In this document: positions 1 to 8,164 of the stretch, one piece after another
How the letters are laid out: each line of letters opens with the position of its first letter
Position numbering within the stretch: position 1 is the stretch's first letter
Translations under genes and position numbers: made by a program
Assembly (NCBI RefSeq): GCF_001279005.1
Contig: NZ_LGCN01000029.1
Location: 62,001-126,000, forward strand
DNA from: Streptomyces caelestis
GTDB taxonomy: Bacteria; Actinomycetota; Actinomycetes; Streptomycetales; Streptomycetaceae
DNA: 64,000 bases
Direction: 5' to 3'
Notes under the pieces: model-generated
What the model saw: the letters and a program-made list of their open reading frames with translations, nothing else
What the model was told of the DNA's origin: nothing
The model's database searches: none

Positions 1-872
1 TGGGGGGTGGGCACGAGGCCGGGACGGCCGGTGCGCAGCCGGACCATGTTGAGCGCGGCGGCCAGCACCTGGCGGCGGGCCTCCTTCTCGTCGTCCGCGG
101 CGAGCGCGGAGACGCCGATGAGGGCGTAGGGCGCGTCGAGGACCCCGCTCGGGCGGAAGGACTCGCGGTACAGGTCCAGCGCGGGGACGGTGTTCTGGGC
201 CGAGAAGTGGTGGGCGAAGGCGAAGGGCAGGCCCAGCACGCCGGCCAGCCGGGCGCTGAAGCCGGAGGAGCCGAGCAGCCAGATCGGCGGCCGGTGCGGG
301 GACTGCACGCCGCCGGGCGAGGTCGCCTGCACCGGGCCGGGGACGGCGTGGATGCGGCGGTAGGGGTGGCCGTCGGGGAAGTCGTCGTCGAGGAAGCGGG
401 TGAGCTCGGCGAGCTGCTGGGGGAAGTCGTCGGCGCCCTCGTTCAGCCGGTCGGAGCGGCGCAGGGCCGCCGCCGTGGCCCCGTCGGTGCCGGGGGCGCG
501 GCCGAGCCCGAGGTCGATCCGGCCCGGCGCCATGGCCTCCAGGGTGCCGAACTGCTCGGCGATGACCAGCGGCGCGTGGTTGGGCAGCATCACCCCGCCG
601 GAGCCGAGGCGGATGCGCCCGGTGTGGGCGGCGAGGTGCGCCAGGATCACGGCGGGCGAGGAGGAGGCCACGCCGGGCATGGAGTGGTGCTCGGCGACCC
701 AGTAGCGGTGGAAGCCGCGGGACTCGGCGAGGCGGGCGATGTCCACGCTGGTGCGCAGGGCGTCGCTCGCGGTCCGGCCCGCGCCGACGGTCACCAGGTC
801 CAGCACGGAGAGCGGGACGGGTGCGGTGCCGTGGGCGGTGCCCCGGATCTCCTCTGCGGCGTCTGCGGCCAT
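1..872 (-). CDS. LLM-class flavin-dependent oxidoreductase (3' end beyond window)
   Basis: Luciferase-like monooxygenase family enzyme, expected to use reduced FMN on an unknown small substrate in the cytoplasm. Reading leftward from the ATG at 870-872, the protein shows the family signatures [27 protein letters not shown] and [12 protein letters not shown], then [13 protein letters not shown]. About 290 residues are present of a usual ~330-340, so only the C-terminus is missing at the window edge. The start is supported by an AGGAGG ribosome site about 8 bases upstream. It is transcribed away from the structured region at 1030-1176 and has no operon partner inside the window. Family call is firm; substrate unknown. 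Confidence 0.9.
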   Translation of the reverse strand, partial: MAADAAEEIRGTAHGTAPVPLSVLDLVTVGAGRTASDALRTSVDIARLAESRGFHRYWVAEHHSMPGVASSSPAVILAHLAAHTGRIRLGSGGVMLPNHAPLVIAEQFGTLEAMAPGRIDLGLGRAPGTDGATAAALRRSDRLNEGADDFPQQLAELTRFLDDDFPDGHPYRRIHAVPGPVQATSPGGVQSPHRPPIWLLGSSGFSARLAGVLGLPFAFAHHFSAQNTVPALDLYRESFRPSGVLDAPYALIGVSALAADDEKEARRQVLAAALNMVRLRTGRPGLVPTP

Positions 873-1029
873 GGTGGGGTGCCTCCTGCTGTGGGGTGTG
901 ACGGTCGCTGCGCGACGTAACAGGAGACGGTCCCCGGTTATTCCCCGCGTACTCCCGCACACCGTCGGCCGCCCCCTGGCACCCGGCGGTGTGCGCGCAC
1001 GACGATCATGCGATACGATCATCTTGCTC

Positions 1030-1176
1030 GCTGAGGGGGTCGCCCCCCGACAGTGATCACGCGTTGGTGGTCCAAGGAAAGACGCCCCGCTTCCTGCGGG
1101 GAAATGCAGGTGCAAGGCCTGCCCGGCGCTCGAACAGAACCCCGGCCCCGCTCCAGCGGGACCGGGGTTCTTCCGT
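1030..1176 (+). ncRNA. candidate structured small RNA ending in a terminator hairpin
   Basis: No protein gene fits 873-1311. Within about 145 bases there are four successive hairpins: GGGGG-tcg-CCCCC at 1035-1047, CCCCGC-ttcct-GCGGGG around 1085-1100, GCAGG-n7-CCTGC around 1107-1123, and a 16-bp stem at 1137-1170 followed by TT. A TACGAT -10-like hexamer lies near 1012. Dense pairing with a terminal stem suggests a small transcript. It could instead be an orphan terminator array. It lacks paired C6 loops, so it is not a clear 6C RNA. Strand is inferred from the T's after the last stem. Confidence 0.4.
1137..1172 (+). terminator. hairpin terminator
   Basis: The arms GAACCCCGG.CCCGCT and AGCGGG.CCGGGGTTC pair over 16 positions with one mismatch and a short loop, followed by TT. 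It would end the candidate RNA on the + strand, or block read-through toward the convergent flank. Confidence 0.55.
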
Positions 1177-1311
1177 GTGCGCCTCACGGCGCCGCCTCCG
1201 CGCCCGGCCTCCCGTGCCGCGATGACGGCGGTCGGCCGCCCGAACGCCTCCTCCCGGCCGGCCGCCGAGAGTCGACCGGGGGCGCGCCGGGCCGTCCTCG
1301 GACCTGGACGA

Positions 1312-2043
1312 TCAGACCTGGACGATCGGCTCCCGGGTGAACAGGGCGCCGAGTCCGGGGGCGTTGACCCGGCGGTCGGCCAGGCGCAGGCACTCCCAGG
1401 CGGTGACCTGGTTGGCGGTGAGGACCGGCTTGCCCAGCTCCTTCTCCAGGGCGGGGAGGTGGGCGATCGTGTGCAGGGCCGTGTGCGGCAGGAGCAGGGT
1501 GTCCGCGTCCGGGGTGTCGGCCGCGCGGGCCAGCGCGAACAGCTCCTCCTCGCCCCAGGCGCCGACCTCCGCCGCCGTGACGATCCCGGAGCCGCGCACC
1601 CCGGTCACCTCCACCCCGCCGGCCCGCAGGAACTCGGCGAAGAGCAGGGACACGTCGTCCGGGTAGGCCGCGCCGACGGCGACCCGCCGCGCCCCGATCT
1701 CCCGCACCGCGTGCACGAAGGCGAACGACGTCGACGACGCCGGCATGCCCGCCGCCCGGGCGAGGCCGCGCACCTGCTCCTGGGCGCCGTCCCAGCCGTG
1801 CACGAAGCCGCCGCTGGTGCAGGCCCACACCACCGCCTCGGCGCCCGAGAGGCGCAGCTGCTGGAGGCCGGCCGCCAGCCGCTCGGGCGCTCCCATCTGG
1901 AGCAGCGCGTCCACCCGGTGCGCGTCCTCACCGAGGTCGGTGTGCACCAGGTCCACCCGGACGTCGCTGCCCAGCAACTGCTCGATGCGCGGATAGTCGT
2001 CCTCCGCGGAGTGGCCCGGATAGAGGAATCCCAGTGCGGTCAT
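1312..2043 (-). CDS. Asp/Glu racemase-superfamily protein (maleate isomerase / arylmalonate decarboxylase-like)
   Basis: 243 residues. The family begins with the glycine-rich [16 protein letters not shown] segment seen here. The two catalytic-cysteine regions of this superfamily are represented by [14 protein letters not shown] (Cys present) and [14 protein letters not shown], where the second Cys is replaced. The end [14 protein letters not shown] is typical. The start is the ATG at 2041-2043, because homology begins there and it overlaps the TGA of the upstream remnant (ATGA), a relic of translational coupling. Its neighbour is an ectoine-type importer on the other strand; EutA of ectoine-use clusters belongs to this superfamily. 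Whether it is a true isomerase is uncertain given the missing second Cys. Confidence 0.8.
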   Translation of the reverse strand: MTALGFLYPGHSAEDDYPRIEQLLGSDVRVDLVHTDLGEDAHRVDALLQMGAPERLAAGLQQLRLSGAEAVVWACTSGGFVHGWDGAQEQVRGLARAAGMPASSTSFAFVHAVREIGARRVAVGAAYPDDVSLLFAEFLRAGGVEVTGVRGSGIVTAAEVGAWGEEELFALARAADTPDADTLLLPHTALHTIAHLPALEKELGKPVLTANQVTAWECLRLADRRVNAPGLGALFTREPIVQV

Positions 2044-2312
2044 GTCCAGCCTTTCTGCCGTCTCTCTTCCGGTACGCCCGGCGGTACGGGACCGGGCACG
2101 CGGCCCGGCGGTACGGGACCGGAGCGTGCCGACGCGTCGATCAGCGCCTGATACGGTCCCACCGCTCGGGTACCCAATCGGCGCAACGCCGCCCACATGA
2201 TCACCTGGTTGGCCGAGATGACCGGTATGCGCCGGTCGCCCGGGGCCGGGGGGACGGTCGGGTTCTCCAGGGGCGGCCCCGTCTGCGCGAAGGTCGGGAA
2301 GAGGGCGTGACC
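2040..2312 (-). pseudogene. decayed 3' end of an EutA-like Asp/Glu racemase-superfamily gene
   Basis: In one minus-strand frame, ending in a TGA that overlaps the next gene's ATG, the translation carries RIPVISANQVIMWAALRRLG and TRAVGPYQALID. That is the characteristic C-terminus of the partner protein normally encoded just upstream of the 1312-2043 gene. Further upstream the match fades and the frame has no ATG/GTG before it reaches a stop near 2512. A full gene would need some 600 more bases, which are occupied by ehuB on the other strand. I read this as a deletion remnant: only about 60-70 codons survive. The coupling overlap is still intact. Confidence 0.65.
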
Positions 2313-2585
2313 CCCGTCGCGCGCGTACGCGGCGTGGTCGTGCGCGTACGCGGCGTGGTGGACGTGGCCGGACAGCGGGAGGGATTTCCGGACGGCTCCG
2401 CAGGCGGGCGGCGCCCGGTCGTCGAGCAGCCGGGCCGTGCGGCCGACCCTCGCTCGACCAGGGAGATCCCGGGGAATCGGGCTGCCGTGTCCCCCGTCGT
2501 CCCACCCTGGTCATGACCACCCGGCCGCCGGGCGGGGCCGAAACTGGCCGGAATAACTCGCATCGGTTCGGGTAGCCGCGCCGCC

Positions 2586-3500
2586 ATGGCTCCACCACTG
2601 CAACCACTGAGACGATTCCGGGAAGCGCCCGGACCCACACGCCGATCGCTGCTCGCGGGGGTCGCGGCGCTCGGCGCACTGGGGGCCGCGGGCTGTTCCC
2701 GGGTACCGACGGCGGCGGCCACGGGCGGCGGCGACCTGCTGGACCGGCTGAGGGCCGCGGGCGTCGTCCGTCTGGGCATCGCCGGCGAGATCCCGTTCGG
2801 CTACATCGACAGGAGCGGCGAGCTGACCGGCGAGGCGCCGGAGCTGGCCAGGGTCATCTTCAAGCGGCTCGGCGTGGACCGGGTGCAGCCCGTGCCCACC
2901 GAGTTCGGCTCGCTGATACCCGGGCTGAACTCGCAGCAGTTCGACGTCGTGGCGGCCGGGATGTACGTCAACGCCGAGCGCTGTGAGCAGGTCATCTTCT
3001 CCGACCCCGACTACCAGATGCTCGACTCCTTCATCGTCCGCAAGGGCAACCCGAAGGGGCTGCACGACTACCGGGACGTCGTGGAGAAGAAGGCGAGGTT
3101 CGCCACCGGCACCGGGTACGCGGAGATCGCGTACGCCGTCGAAGCCGGGTACAAGAAGAGCGACATCCTGATCGTCCCCGACCAGGTCGCCGGCCTGAAC
3201 GCCGTCGAGGCCGGACGCGTCGACGTCTTCGCCGGGACCGCGCTGACCACCCGCGAGGTGGTGAAGAAGTCGAGGAAGGCGGAGGTCACGGAGGCCTTCA
3301 AGCCGATCGTCGGCGGGAAGCCCCACGTCGACGGCGGCGCGTTCGCCTTCCGGCCCACCGAGACCAGGCTCCGGGACGCCTTCAACCGCGAGCTGGCCGA
3401 GCTCAAGAAGAGCGGCGAGCTGCTCCGCATCCTCAAGCCCTTCGGTTTCACCGAGGACGAGATGACGGATCTGACCGCGAAGGAGCTCTGCGGCGGATGA
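2586..3500 (+). CDS. ehuB: ectoine/hydroxyectoine-type ABC transporter substrate-binding lipoprotein
   Basis: 304-residue periplasmic-binding-protein family 3 member. The N-terminus carries twin arginines (TRRSLLAG) and a lipobox LGAAGC with the modified cysteine at residue 37, so it should be exported, possibly by Tat, and anchored in the membrane. The body (GIAGEIPFGYID, FDVVAAGMYVNAERCEQ, FATGTGYAEIAY, HVDGGAFAF) matches the EhuB subfamily better than general glutamate binders. It is first in a tightly overlapped ehuBCDA operon (ATGA overlap with ehuC). The ligand is inferred from subfamily resemblance; other compatible solutes or amino acids are possible. No ectoine-degradation genes accompany it here. 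Confidence 0.85.
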   Translation: MAPPLQPLRRFREAPGPTRRSLLAGVAALGALGAAGCSRVPTAAATGGGDLLDRLRAAGVVRLGIAGEIPFGYIDRSGELTGEAPELARVIFKRLGVDRVQPVPTEFGSLIPGLNSQQFDVVAAGMYVNAERCEQVIFSDPDYQMLDSFIVRKGNPKGLHDYRDVVEKKARFATGTGYAEIAYAVEAGYKKSDILIVPDQVAGLNAVEAGRVDVFAGTALTTREVVKKSRKAEVTEAFKPIVGGKPHVDGGAFAFRPTETRLRDAFNRELAELKKSGELLRILKPFGFTEDEMTDLTAKELCGG

Positions 3501-4198
3501 CATCGGGACTCTGGGAACTCGTGCTCGAGGGCGTCTGGGTCACGATCCAGTTGCTCGTGCTCAGCGCGCTGCTGGCGACGGCCGTCTCCTTCGTGGTCGG
3601 CGTGGCGCGCACCCACCGGCTGAAGTTCGTCCGCTTCCTGGCGGGCCTCTACACCGAGGTGTTCCGCGGGACCTCGGCGCTGGTGATGATCTTCTGGGTG
3701 TTCTTCGTGCTGCCCCCGGCCTTCGGCTGGCAGCTGGTGCCGCTGTGGGCGGGCACGCTGGCACTCGGTCTCACCTACGGCGCGTACGGCTCGGAGATCG
3801 TGCGCGGCGCCCTCGCCGCGGTCGACCCGGCCCAGCGTGAGGGCGGTATCGCGCTCAGCTTCACGCCCTGGCAGCGGATGAAGCTGATCCTGCTGCCGCA
3901 GGCGGTGCCGGAGATGATCCCGCCGTTCTCCAACCTGCTGATCGAGCTGCTCAAGGGCACCGCCCTGGTGTCGATCATGGGCATGGGCGACCTGGCGTTC
4001 AGCGGCAACCTGGTGCGCCTGGCGCTGCAGGAGAGCGCGGAGATCTACACGTACATCCTGCTGATCTACTTCGTGATCGCCTTCGCGCTGACCCGTCTGA
4101 TGCGCGGTCTGGAGAAGAAGCTGAAGGCCGGGGTCGGCAAGGCGCCGAAGGAGAAGACGGCCGCCGTGCGCGTGCCCGAGGGAAGTGGTGTCTCGTGA
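3497..4198 (+). CDS. ehuC: ectoine-type ABC transporter permease EhuC
   Basis: 233 residues, five predicted membrane segments, with the polar amino-acid permease signature GGIALSFTPWQRMKLILLPQA (EAA loop, contacts the ATPase). The start ATG overlaps the ehuB stop by four bases and the stop overlaps the ehuD GTG (GTGA), so the three are translationally coupled. The charged C-terminal tail rich in Lys/Glu is unusually long for the family. It forms the heteromeric channel with EhuD. Confidence 0.85.
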   Translation: MTSGLWELVLEGVWVTIQLLVLSALLATAVSFVVGVARTHRLKFVRFLAGLYTEVFRGTSALVMIFWVFFVLPPAFGWQLVPLWAGTLALGLTYGAYGSEIVRGALAAVDPAQREGGIALSFTPWQRMKLILLPQAVPEMIPPFSNLLIELLKGTALVSIMGMGDLAFSGNLVRLALQESAEIYTYILLIYFVIAFALTRLMRGLEKKLKAGVGKAPKEKTAAVRVPEGSGVS

Positions 4199-4845
4199 AG
4201 TGGGACTGGAGCGCCGTCTCCGACTTCATGCCGTACTTCTGGGACGGTCTGCTGGTCACCCTGCAGATCCTGGCCCTCGGTTCGCTGATCTCATTCGTCC
4301 TGGGACTGGCGTGGGCGCTGCTGATGCGGGTGCCCTCGCGCTGGGTGACCTGGCCGGTCGGGGCGATCACGGAGTTCGTCCGCAACACCCCGCTGCTGGT
4401 GCAGCTGTTCTTCCTCTTCTACGTGCTGCCCGAGTGGGGGGTCACCTTCTCGGCGCTGACCACCGGTGTCTTCGCCATCGGGCTGCACTACTCGACGTAC
4501 ACGATGCAGGTCTACCGGGCCGGCATCGAGGCCGTGCCGGTGGGCCAGTGGGAGGCGGCGACGGCGCTGAACCTGCCGCTGCGCCGGACGTGGACCGCGG
4601 TGATCCTGCCGCAGGCCGTGCGCCGGGTCGTGCCCGCGCTCGGCAACTACGTCATCTCGATGCTGAAGGACACGCCTCTGCTGATGGCGATCACGGTGCT
4701 GGAGATGCTGGGCGAGGCACGGCTGTTCGCCCAGCAGAACTTCCAGTTCACCGAGCCCCTGACGGTGATCGGCGTGGCCTTCATCGTCATCTCCTACCTG
4801 GCCTCCCTTGCCCTGCGAGCCCTGGAGCGACGCCTTGTCCACTGA
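4195..4845 (+). CDS. ehuD: ectoine-type ABC transporter permease EhuD
   Basis: 216 residues, second His/Glu/Gln/Arg-type permease, with TEFVRNTPLLVQLFFLFY near residue 60 and the EAA loop WEAATALNLPLRRTWTAVI. It starts at a GTG that overlaps the ehuC stop. It pairs with EhuC to form the membrane pore of the importer, fed by EhuB and driven by EhuA. Confidence 0.85.
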   Translation: MKWDWSAVSDFMPYFWDGLLVTLQILALGSLISFVLGLAWALLMRVPSRWVTWPVGAITEFVRNTPLLVQLFFLFYVLPEWGVTFSALTTGVFAIGLHYSTYTMQVYRAGIEAVPVGQWEAATALNLPLRRTWTAVILPQAVRRVVPALGNYVISMLKDTPLLMAITVLEMLGEARLFAQQNFQFTEPLTVIGVAFIVISYLASLALRALERRLVH

Positions 4846-5635
4846 CACCCACGCCCCGTTCGAGAAGAAGCCCGGGACGCCCGGGACGCCGCGGAGCACC
4901 GGCGAGCTGATCCGGCTGGAGCAGGTCACCAAGCGGTTCGGGGACCACACGGTCCTGGACCACCTGGACTTCTCCGTGGACGCCGGCAAGCACGTCACGC
5001 TGATCGGCCCGTCCGGTTCCGGCAAGACCACGATCCTGCGGCTGCTGATGACGCTGCTGAAGCCCGACGAGGGCACGATCACCGTCGACGGGGAGCAGTT
5101 GTTCCCGGCGTCCGAGAAGCAGGTCCGCGAGATCCGCAAGAAGATCGGGATGGTGTTCCAGCAGTTCAACCTGTTCCCGAACATGACGGTGCTGCGGAAC
5201 ATCACCGAGGCCCCGGTCACCGTGCTCGGCATGTCCAAGGACGCGGCCGAGGAGCGGGCGCGGGAGCTGCTGGAGATGGTCGGCCTGACCGAGCACCTCG
5301 CGAAGCGCCCCGGACAGCTGTCCGGCGGTCAGCAGCAGCGGGTGGCGATCGCGCGGGCGCTGGCGATGCGGCCGCAGGTGCTGCTGCTCGACGAGGTGAC
5401 CTCGGCGCTCGACCCGGAGCTGGTCGCGGGCGTGCTGGACGTGCTGCGGGACATCGCCCGCTCCACCGACATCACCATGCTCTGCGTCACCCACGAGATG
5501 AACTTCGCCCGGGACATCTCCGACCGGGTGCTGATGTTCGACCAGGGCCGGATCATCGAGGCGGGCGCGCCGGAGAAGATCTTCAGCGAGCCGGAGCACG
5601 ACCGGACGCGGGAGTTCCTCAGCGCGGTGCTCTAG
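4835..5635 (+). CDS. ehuA: ectoine-type ABC transporter ATP-binding protein EhuA
   Basis: 266 residues from the preferred TTG at 4835, which has a GGAG ribosome site 8 bases upstream and overlaps the end of ehuD; an ATG at 4808 would add nine residues. Full ABC ATPase: Walker A GPSGSGKTT, Q-loop VFQQFN, signature LSGGQQQRVAIARA, Walker B VLLLDEVTSALDPE, switch His in CVTHEM. It is the last gene of the operon and powers uptake. Confidence 0.88.
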   Translation: MSTDTHAPFEKKPGTPGTPRSTGELIRLEQVTKRFGDHTVLDHLDFSVDAGKHVTLIGPSGSGKTTILRLLMTLLKPDEGTITVDGEQLFPASEKQVREIRKKIGMVFQQFNLFPNMTVLRNITEAPVTVLGMSKDAAEERARELLEMVGLTEHLAKRPGQLSGGQQQRVAIARALAMRPQVLLLDEVTSALDPELVAGVLDVLRDIARSTDITMLCVTHEMNFARDISDRVLMFDQGRIIEAGAPEKIFSEPEHDRTREFLSAVL

Positions 5636-5676
5636 CCACGGACCGTGATCGGGACGAGGCCCGGGGCCACGTCAGT

Positions 5677-5712
5677 GGCCGCGCCGCCGCCCTCCCGGCC
5701 GGCGGCGCGGCC
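5677..5712 (+). terminator. 12-bp perfect hairpin after ehuA
   Basis: GGCCGCGCCGCC at 5677-5688 pairs perfectly with 5701-5712 across a 12-base loop, about 40 bases after the ehuA stop. No U-tract follows, which is normal for Streptomyces terminators. Confidence 0.5.
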
Positions 5713-5991
5713 GCCCACCGTGCCCGTGCCGGACCTCCGGGAGTACGCGGTCGGCACGGTCCGCACGGCCGCCTTGATCACGGCCGGCCCCTCGGCCGGC
5801 TGTCCGGCGCCGTCCCTGCCGGCCGTGCACGCCCACCGCCTGCGCCGGGCCGCCGGCGCGCTCGACCGCGGCGCGGCCCCGGTGCCGCTGTCCCCGACGA
5901 TCCGGGCGGACCGGCGGTGGTGCGGACCACCCCCGGGAACCGGGTATTATTTTCCCTGTCGCCGCCCGCGAAAGCGGACGGCGGGAGTCAC
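5713..5991. other. intergenic stretch ahead of tRNA-Lys, no gene seen
   Basis: GC-rich sequence without a convincing codon pattern or ribosome site. The only element noted is an AT-rich TATTAT at 5945-5950, about 40 bases before the tRNA, a plausible -10 box without a clear -35 partner. Confidence 0.4.
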
Positions 5992-6069
5992 GCGCCGCTA
6001 GCTCAGTTGGTTAGAGCAGCTGACTCTTAATCAGCGGGTCCGGGGTTCGAGTCCCTGGCGGCGCACCGA
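5991..6069 (+). repeat. 79-bp direct repeat, left copy (tRNA-Lys)
   Basis: Identical base for base to 9705-9783, covering the whole tRNA plus one base before and four after. The flanks diverge at once. The two copies bracket a 3.6-kb block with three genes. Confidence 0.95.
5992..6065 (+). tRNA. tRNA-Lys (anticodon CTT), copy 1
   Basis: 74 bases fold as a cloverleaf: acceptor GCGCCGC/GCGGCGC, D-arm GCTC..GAGC, anticodon stem GCTGA/TCAGC with loop CTCTTAA (anticodon CTT), T-arm with GGTTCGAGTCC. CCA is not encoded. It decodes AAG, the main Lys codon in this genome. It is identical to the copy at 9706-9779. Confidence 0.97.
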
Positions 6070-6070
6070 G

Positions 6071-6100
6071 AAGGGCCTCTCGTGGGAGCGAGAGGCCCTT
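6071..6100 (+). terminator. terminator of tRNA-Lys copy 1
   Basis: AAGGGCCTCTCG at 6071-6082 pairs perfectly with CGAGAGGCCCTT at 6089-6100, loop of six, five bases after the tRNA. It may also serve the convergent LPMO gene. Confidence 0.8.
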
Positions 6101-6158
6101 TGGCGTGTCCGGACGGGGATCGGCCTGTTCCGGAACAGGCCGGGACGGTCCGGGACGC

Positions 6159-6764
6159 TCAGAACGTGACGTCGGAGCAGGCGTAGAACGCGTTGCCCGT
6201 GTCGTGGACCGTCCACACCGCGAGGATCACGTGGTGTCCGCTGAGCCCGGACGGCAGCCGGCCGCTGTGCGACAGCGTCTGCGGCGGGCGCTGACCGTTG
6301 TAGGGAACGGTCAGGAACGGCGTCAGGTTGAGGTCGGAGCGGGCCAGGTTGTGGTTCTGGTTCCAGCCCGGCTTGGTGACGTAGTACGTGAAGTCGGTGG
6401 TGGCGTGCATCGCCGTGAACTGCCACCGGAAGGTGTAGGTCTGGCCGCCGGACACCCGGGTCGTGGGCCAGGCGCCGCCCGAGGGGGTCCTCGGGCTGTC
6501 GAGCTGGGCGAACGGCGCGTTGCCCGCGGAGCAGAGCCGCCCGTCGGCGGGACCCGAGGCGGGGAAGCCCTTCGGGCCCTCGACGCTCTGCGGCTCCCAC
6601 TGGATGGATCCGCAGTTGGTCACCGAGCCGTTCTGGCAGAGCTTCTGCCGGCTGACCGGCAGATCGGTGTAGCCGTGGCCGCTGGCACCACCGGAGGAGA
6701 GCACGAGTGCTCCGGTCGTGGCCAGTCCCACCGCGGCCGCGTACATCTTGGTCCTTGTGCGCAT
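6159..6764 (-). CDS. secreted AA10 lytic polysaccharide monooxygenase
   Basis: 201 residues: a Sec signal peptide ends at SGGASG, leaving His30 as the mature N-terminus. His30 and His120 (in AMHATTDF) form the copper histidine brace of AA10 LPMOs. A single catalytic domain without a binding module; four cysteines can make two disulfides. The family oxidatively cleaves chitin or cellulose. Gene order beside cslA/glxA matches the LpmP protein that acts with those enzymes on the Streptomyces tip glycan (established for S. coelicolor/lividans). A DasR-type operator lies about 50 bases upstream, tying it to N-acetylglucosamine control. Ribosome site AGGAG precedes the ATG. Confidence 0.93.
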   Translation of the reverse strand: MRTRTKMYAAAVGLATTGALVLSSGGASGHGYTDLPVSRQKLCQNGSVTNCGSIQWEPQSVEGPKGFPASGPADGRLCSAGNAPFAQLDSPRTPSGGAWPTTRVSGGQTYTFRWQFTAMHATTDFTYYVTKPGWNQNHNLARSDLNLTPFLTVPYNGQRPPQTLSHSGRLPSGLSGHHVILAVWTVHDTGNAFYACSDVTF

Positions 6765-6810
6765 GCTGCCGCTCCTGGTGAACGTGGGGGAGTTTCCTCG
6801 AGCCGTGCAG

Positions 6811-6826
6811 GTAGGTCTAGACCAAG
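6811..6826. promoter_or_regulatory. DasR-type (dre) operator upstream of the LPMO
   Basis: GTAGGTCTAGACCAAG contains the perfect core GGTCTAGACC (6814-6823) of the DasR consensus ACTGGTCTAGACCAGT. It sits 47-62 bases ahead of the LPMO start, in a gap that contains no other promoter-facing gene. Known dre sites precede Streptomyces chitin-use genes, which fits. Confidence 0.75.
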
Positions 6827-6889
6827 TCTGAGATTATGGGCGCGGAATGAGCATGTCCATACCAATCGCAGGGTCCGTTCCCCCGCCGT

Positions 6890-8077
6890 TCACGGGCCCG
6901 TCTCCCCCCGTCCCGCGCAGAACGCCACCGTCAGGTCCTTCACCAGCACCTTGCGCTCGTAGTCGTCCAGCTCCACCAGTCCCCGCGTGGTCAGCCGGGT
7001 CACCGTGTCCTCCACCGAGTCCACCACCGAGCCGAGCACGCTCGCCCGGTGCTGGGCGTCCAGCGCGGCGATCCTGCGCCGGTGCATCGCGGCGGCCACC
7101 TCGGGCGCGTACTCCACCCGGACCGGCCGCACCGCGAACACCTCCACCCCCACCGGCGCGGTGTCCGCCGCCACCAGCCGGGTCAGCGCGTCCTGCGCCG
7201 CCGCCACCGTGCCCTCGCTCGCGCCCGGCGCCGCCACCGGCACCCGCACCAGCGCCGCCTCGACGCACGCGCGCAGATACGCCTCGTGGTCCTCGACGCT
7301 CAGCGTCGCCCGCGCGGTGTCCCGCACCCGCCACACCACCAGCACGGCCACCCGCAGCGCGACCCCGCTGCGGTCGGCCGCCCGCATCGCCTCACCGCGC
7401 CAGTGCCGCAGCCGTACGTCGACCCGGCGGCGCAGCAGCAGCGGGTTGACCCACATCAGCCCGGTCCGCCGGACGGTCCCCCGGTAACGGCCGAACAGTC
7501 CGAGCACCCAGGCCCGCCCGGTCCGCCCGCGCGCCAGCCCGCCGAACCCGAACAGGCCGAGCGCCCCGGCCCCCGCGTACGCCGCCCACTGCGCGGGGCC
7601 GAGCCCCGCCGCACCGGAGCGCGAAGCCGGCCCGAGCGCCTCCGCCACCGGGGGCGGCAGTACGCCCGCCCACCACGAGGTGGCCACGCAGCCGGCCGCC
7701 CCGCACACCCCGGCGAGCACCCCCGCGAGGCCGGGCAGCACCCGGGCGGGCCGCTCCACCAGCTCGGGGTCGATCCGCGGGACGGCGGGCCGGGACCGCC
7801 CGTCGGCCGGACCGCGCGGGCGGGGCCGCTCCCCCGCGCCGTGCCCGTCCGCGTCCGCCCGGCGGGCGACGACCGCCGGGCGCAGCCGCACCGGCGCCGG
7901 CCCGGGGGCGTCGCGGAACAGCAGGTGGACGGGGATCTCGGTGGTGGACTCGGTATGGATGAGCCGGGCCGGCCGGGCGGCCGCCGTGCCGCCGTCCACC
8001 GGACCGCCGGGTTCGGGGACGCTCTCCGGGACATCCTCGGGGGCGTTCTCGGGAAGGGGGGATGTCGTCGTGGTCAT
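6890..8077 (-). CDS. SPFH/band-7 domain membrane protein
   Basis: 395 residues from the ATG at 8075-8077, preceded by GGAGG; an upstream in-frame start (8119) lacks one. An acidic/proline-rich N-terminus of about 130 residues leads to two membrane segments (near GVLAGVCGAAGCVA and GAGALGLFGFGGLA). A stomatin-like SPFH domain follows (WVNPLLLRRRVDVRLRHW, VALRVAVLVVWRVRDTARA, PVGVEVFAVRPVRVEY). The family scaffolds membrane microdomains. Its conserved position next to the LPMO and cslA suggests a link to tip-glycan synthesis, but that is inference. Confidence 0.82.
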   Translation of the reverse strand: MTTTTSPLPENAPEDVPESVPEPGGPVDGGTAAARPARLIHTESTTEIPVHLLFRDAPGPAPVRLRPAVVARRADADGHGAGERPRPRGPADGRSRPAVPRIDPELVERPARVLPGLAGVLAGVCGAAGCVATSWWAGVLPPPVAEALGPASRSGAAGLGPAQWAAYAGAGALGLFGFGGLARGRTGRAWVLGLFGRYRGTVRRTGLMWVNPLLLRRRVDVRLRHWRGEAMRAADRSGVALRVAVLVVWRVRDTARATLSVEDHEAYLRACVEAALVRVPVAAPGASEGTVAAAQDALTRLVAADTAPVGVEVFAVRPVRVEYAPEVAAAMHRRRIAALDAQHRASVLGSVVDSVEDTVTRLTTRGLVELDDYERKVLVKDLTVAFCAGRGETGP

Positions 8078-8164
8078 GCCTGCCTCCAGCCTCCGCGCCA
8101 GATGCGTCACACCGGTCACTTCGAGGAACGTGGGCGCCGGGGAGTGCCGCGCGCCCGGGACGGG

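Noticed and set aside
1030..1176. 6C RNA family member
   Set aside because: Only one stem could present a C-rich loop, and it pairs better as GGGGG/CCCCC; the required pair of C6 loops is absent.
1312..2679. 455-residue version of the racemase-superfamily gene
   Set aside because: Homology starts at the ATG 2041-2043; the upstream part is arginine/proline-rich and overlaps the EutA-like remnant in another frame.
5645..6001. 118-residue open frame between ehuA and tRNA-Lys
   Set aside because: No ribosome site, non-coding-like composition, and it runs into the tRNA.
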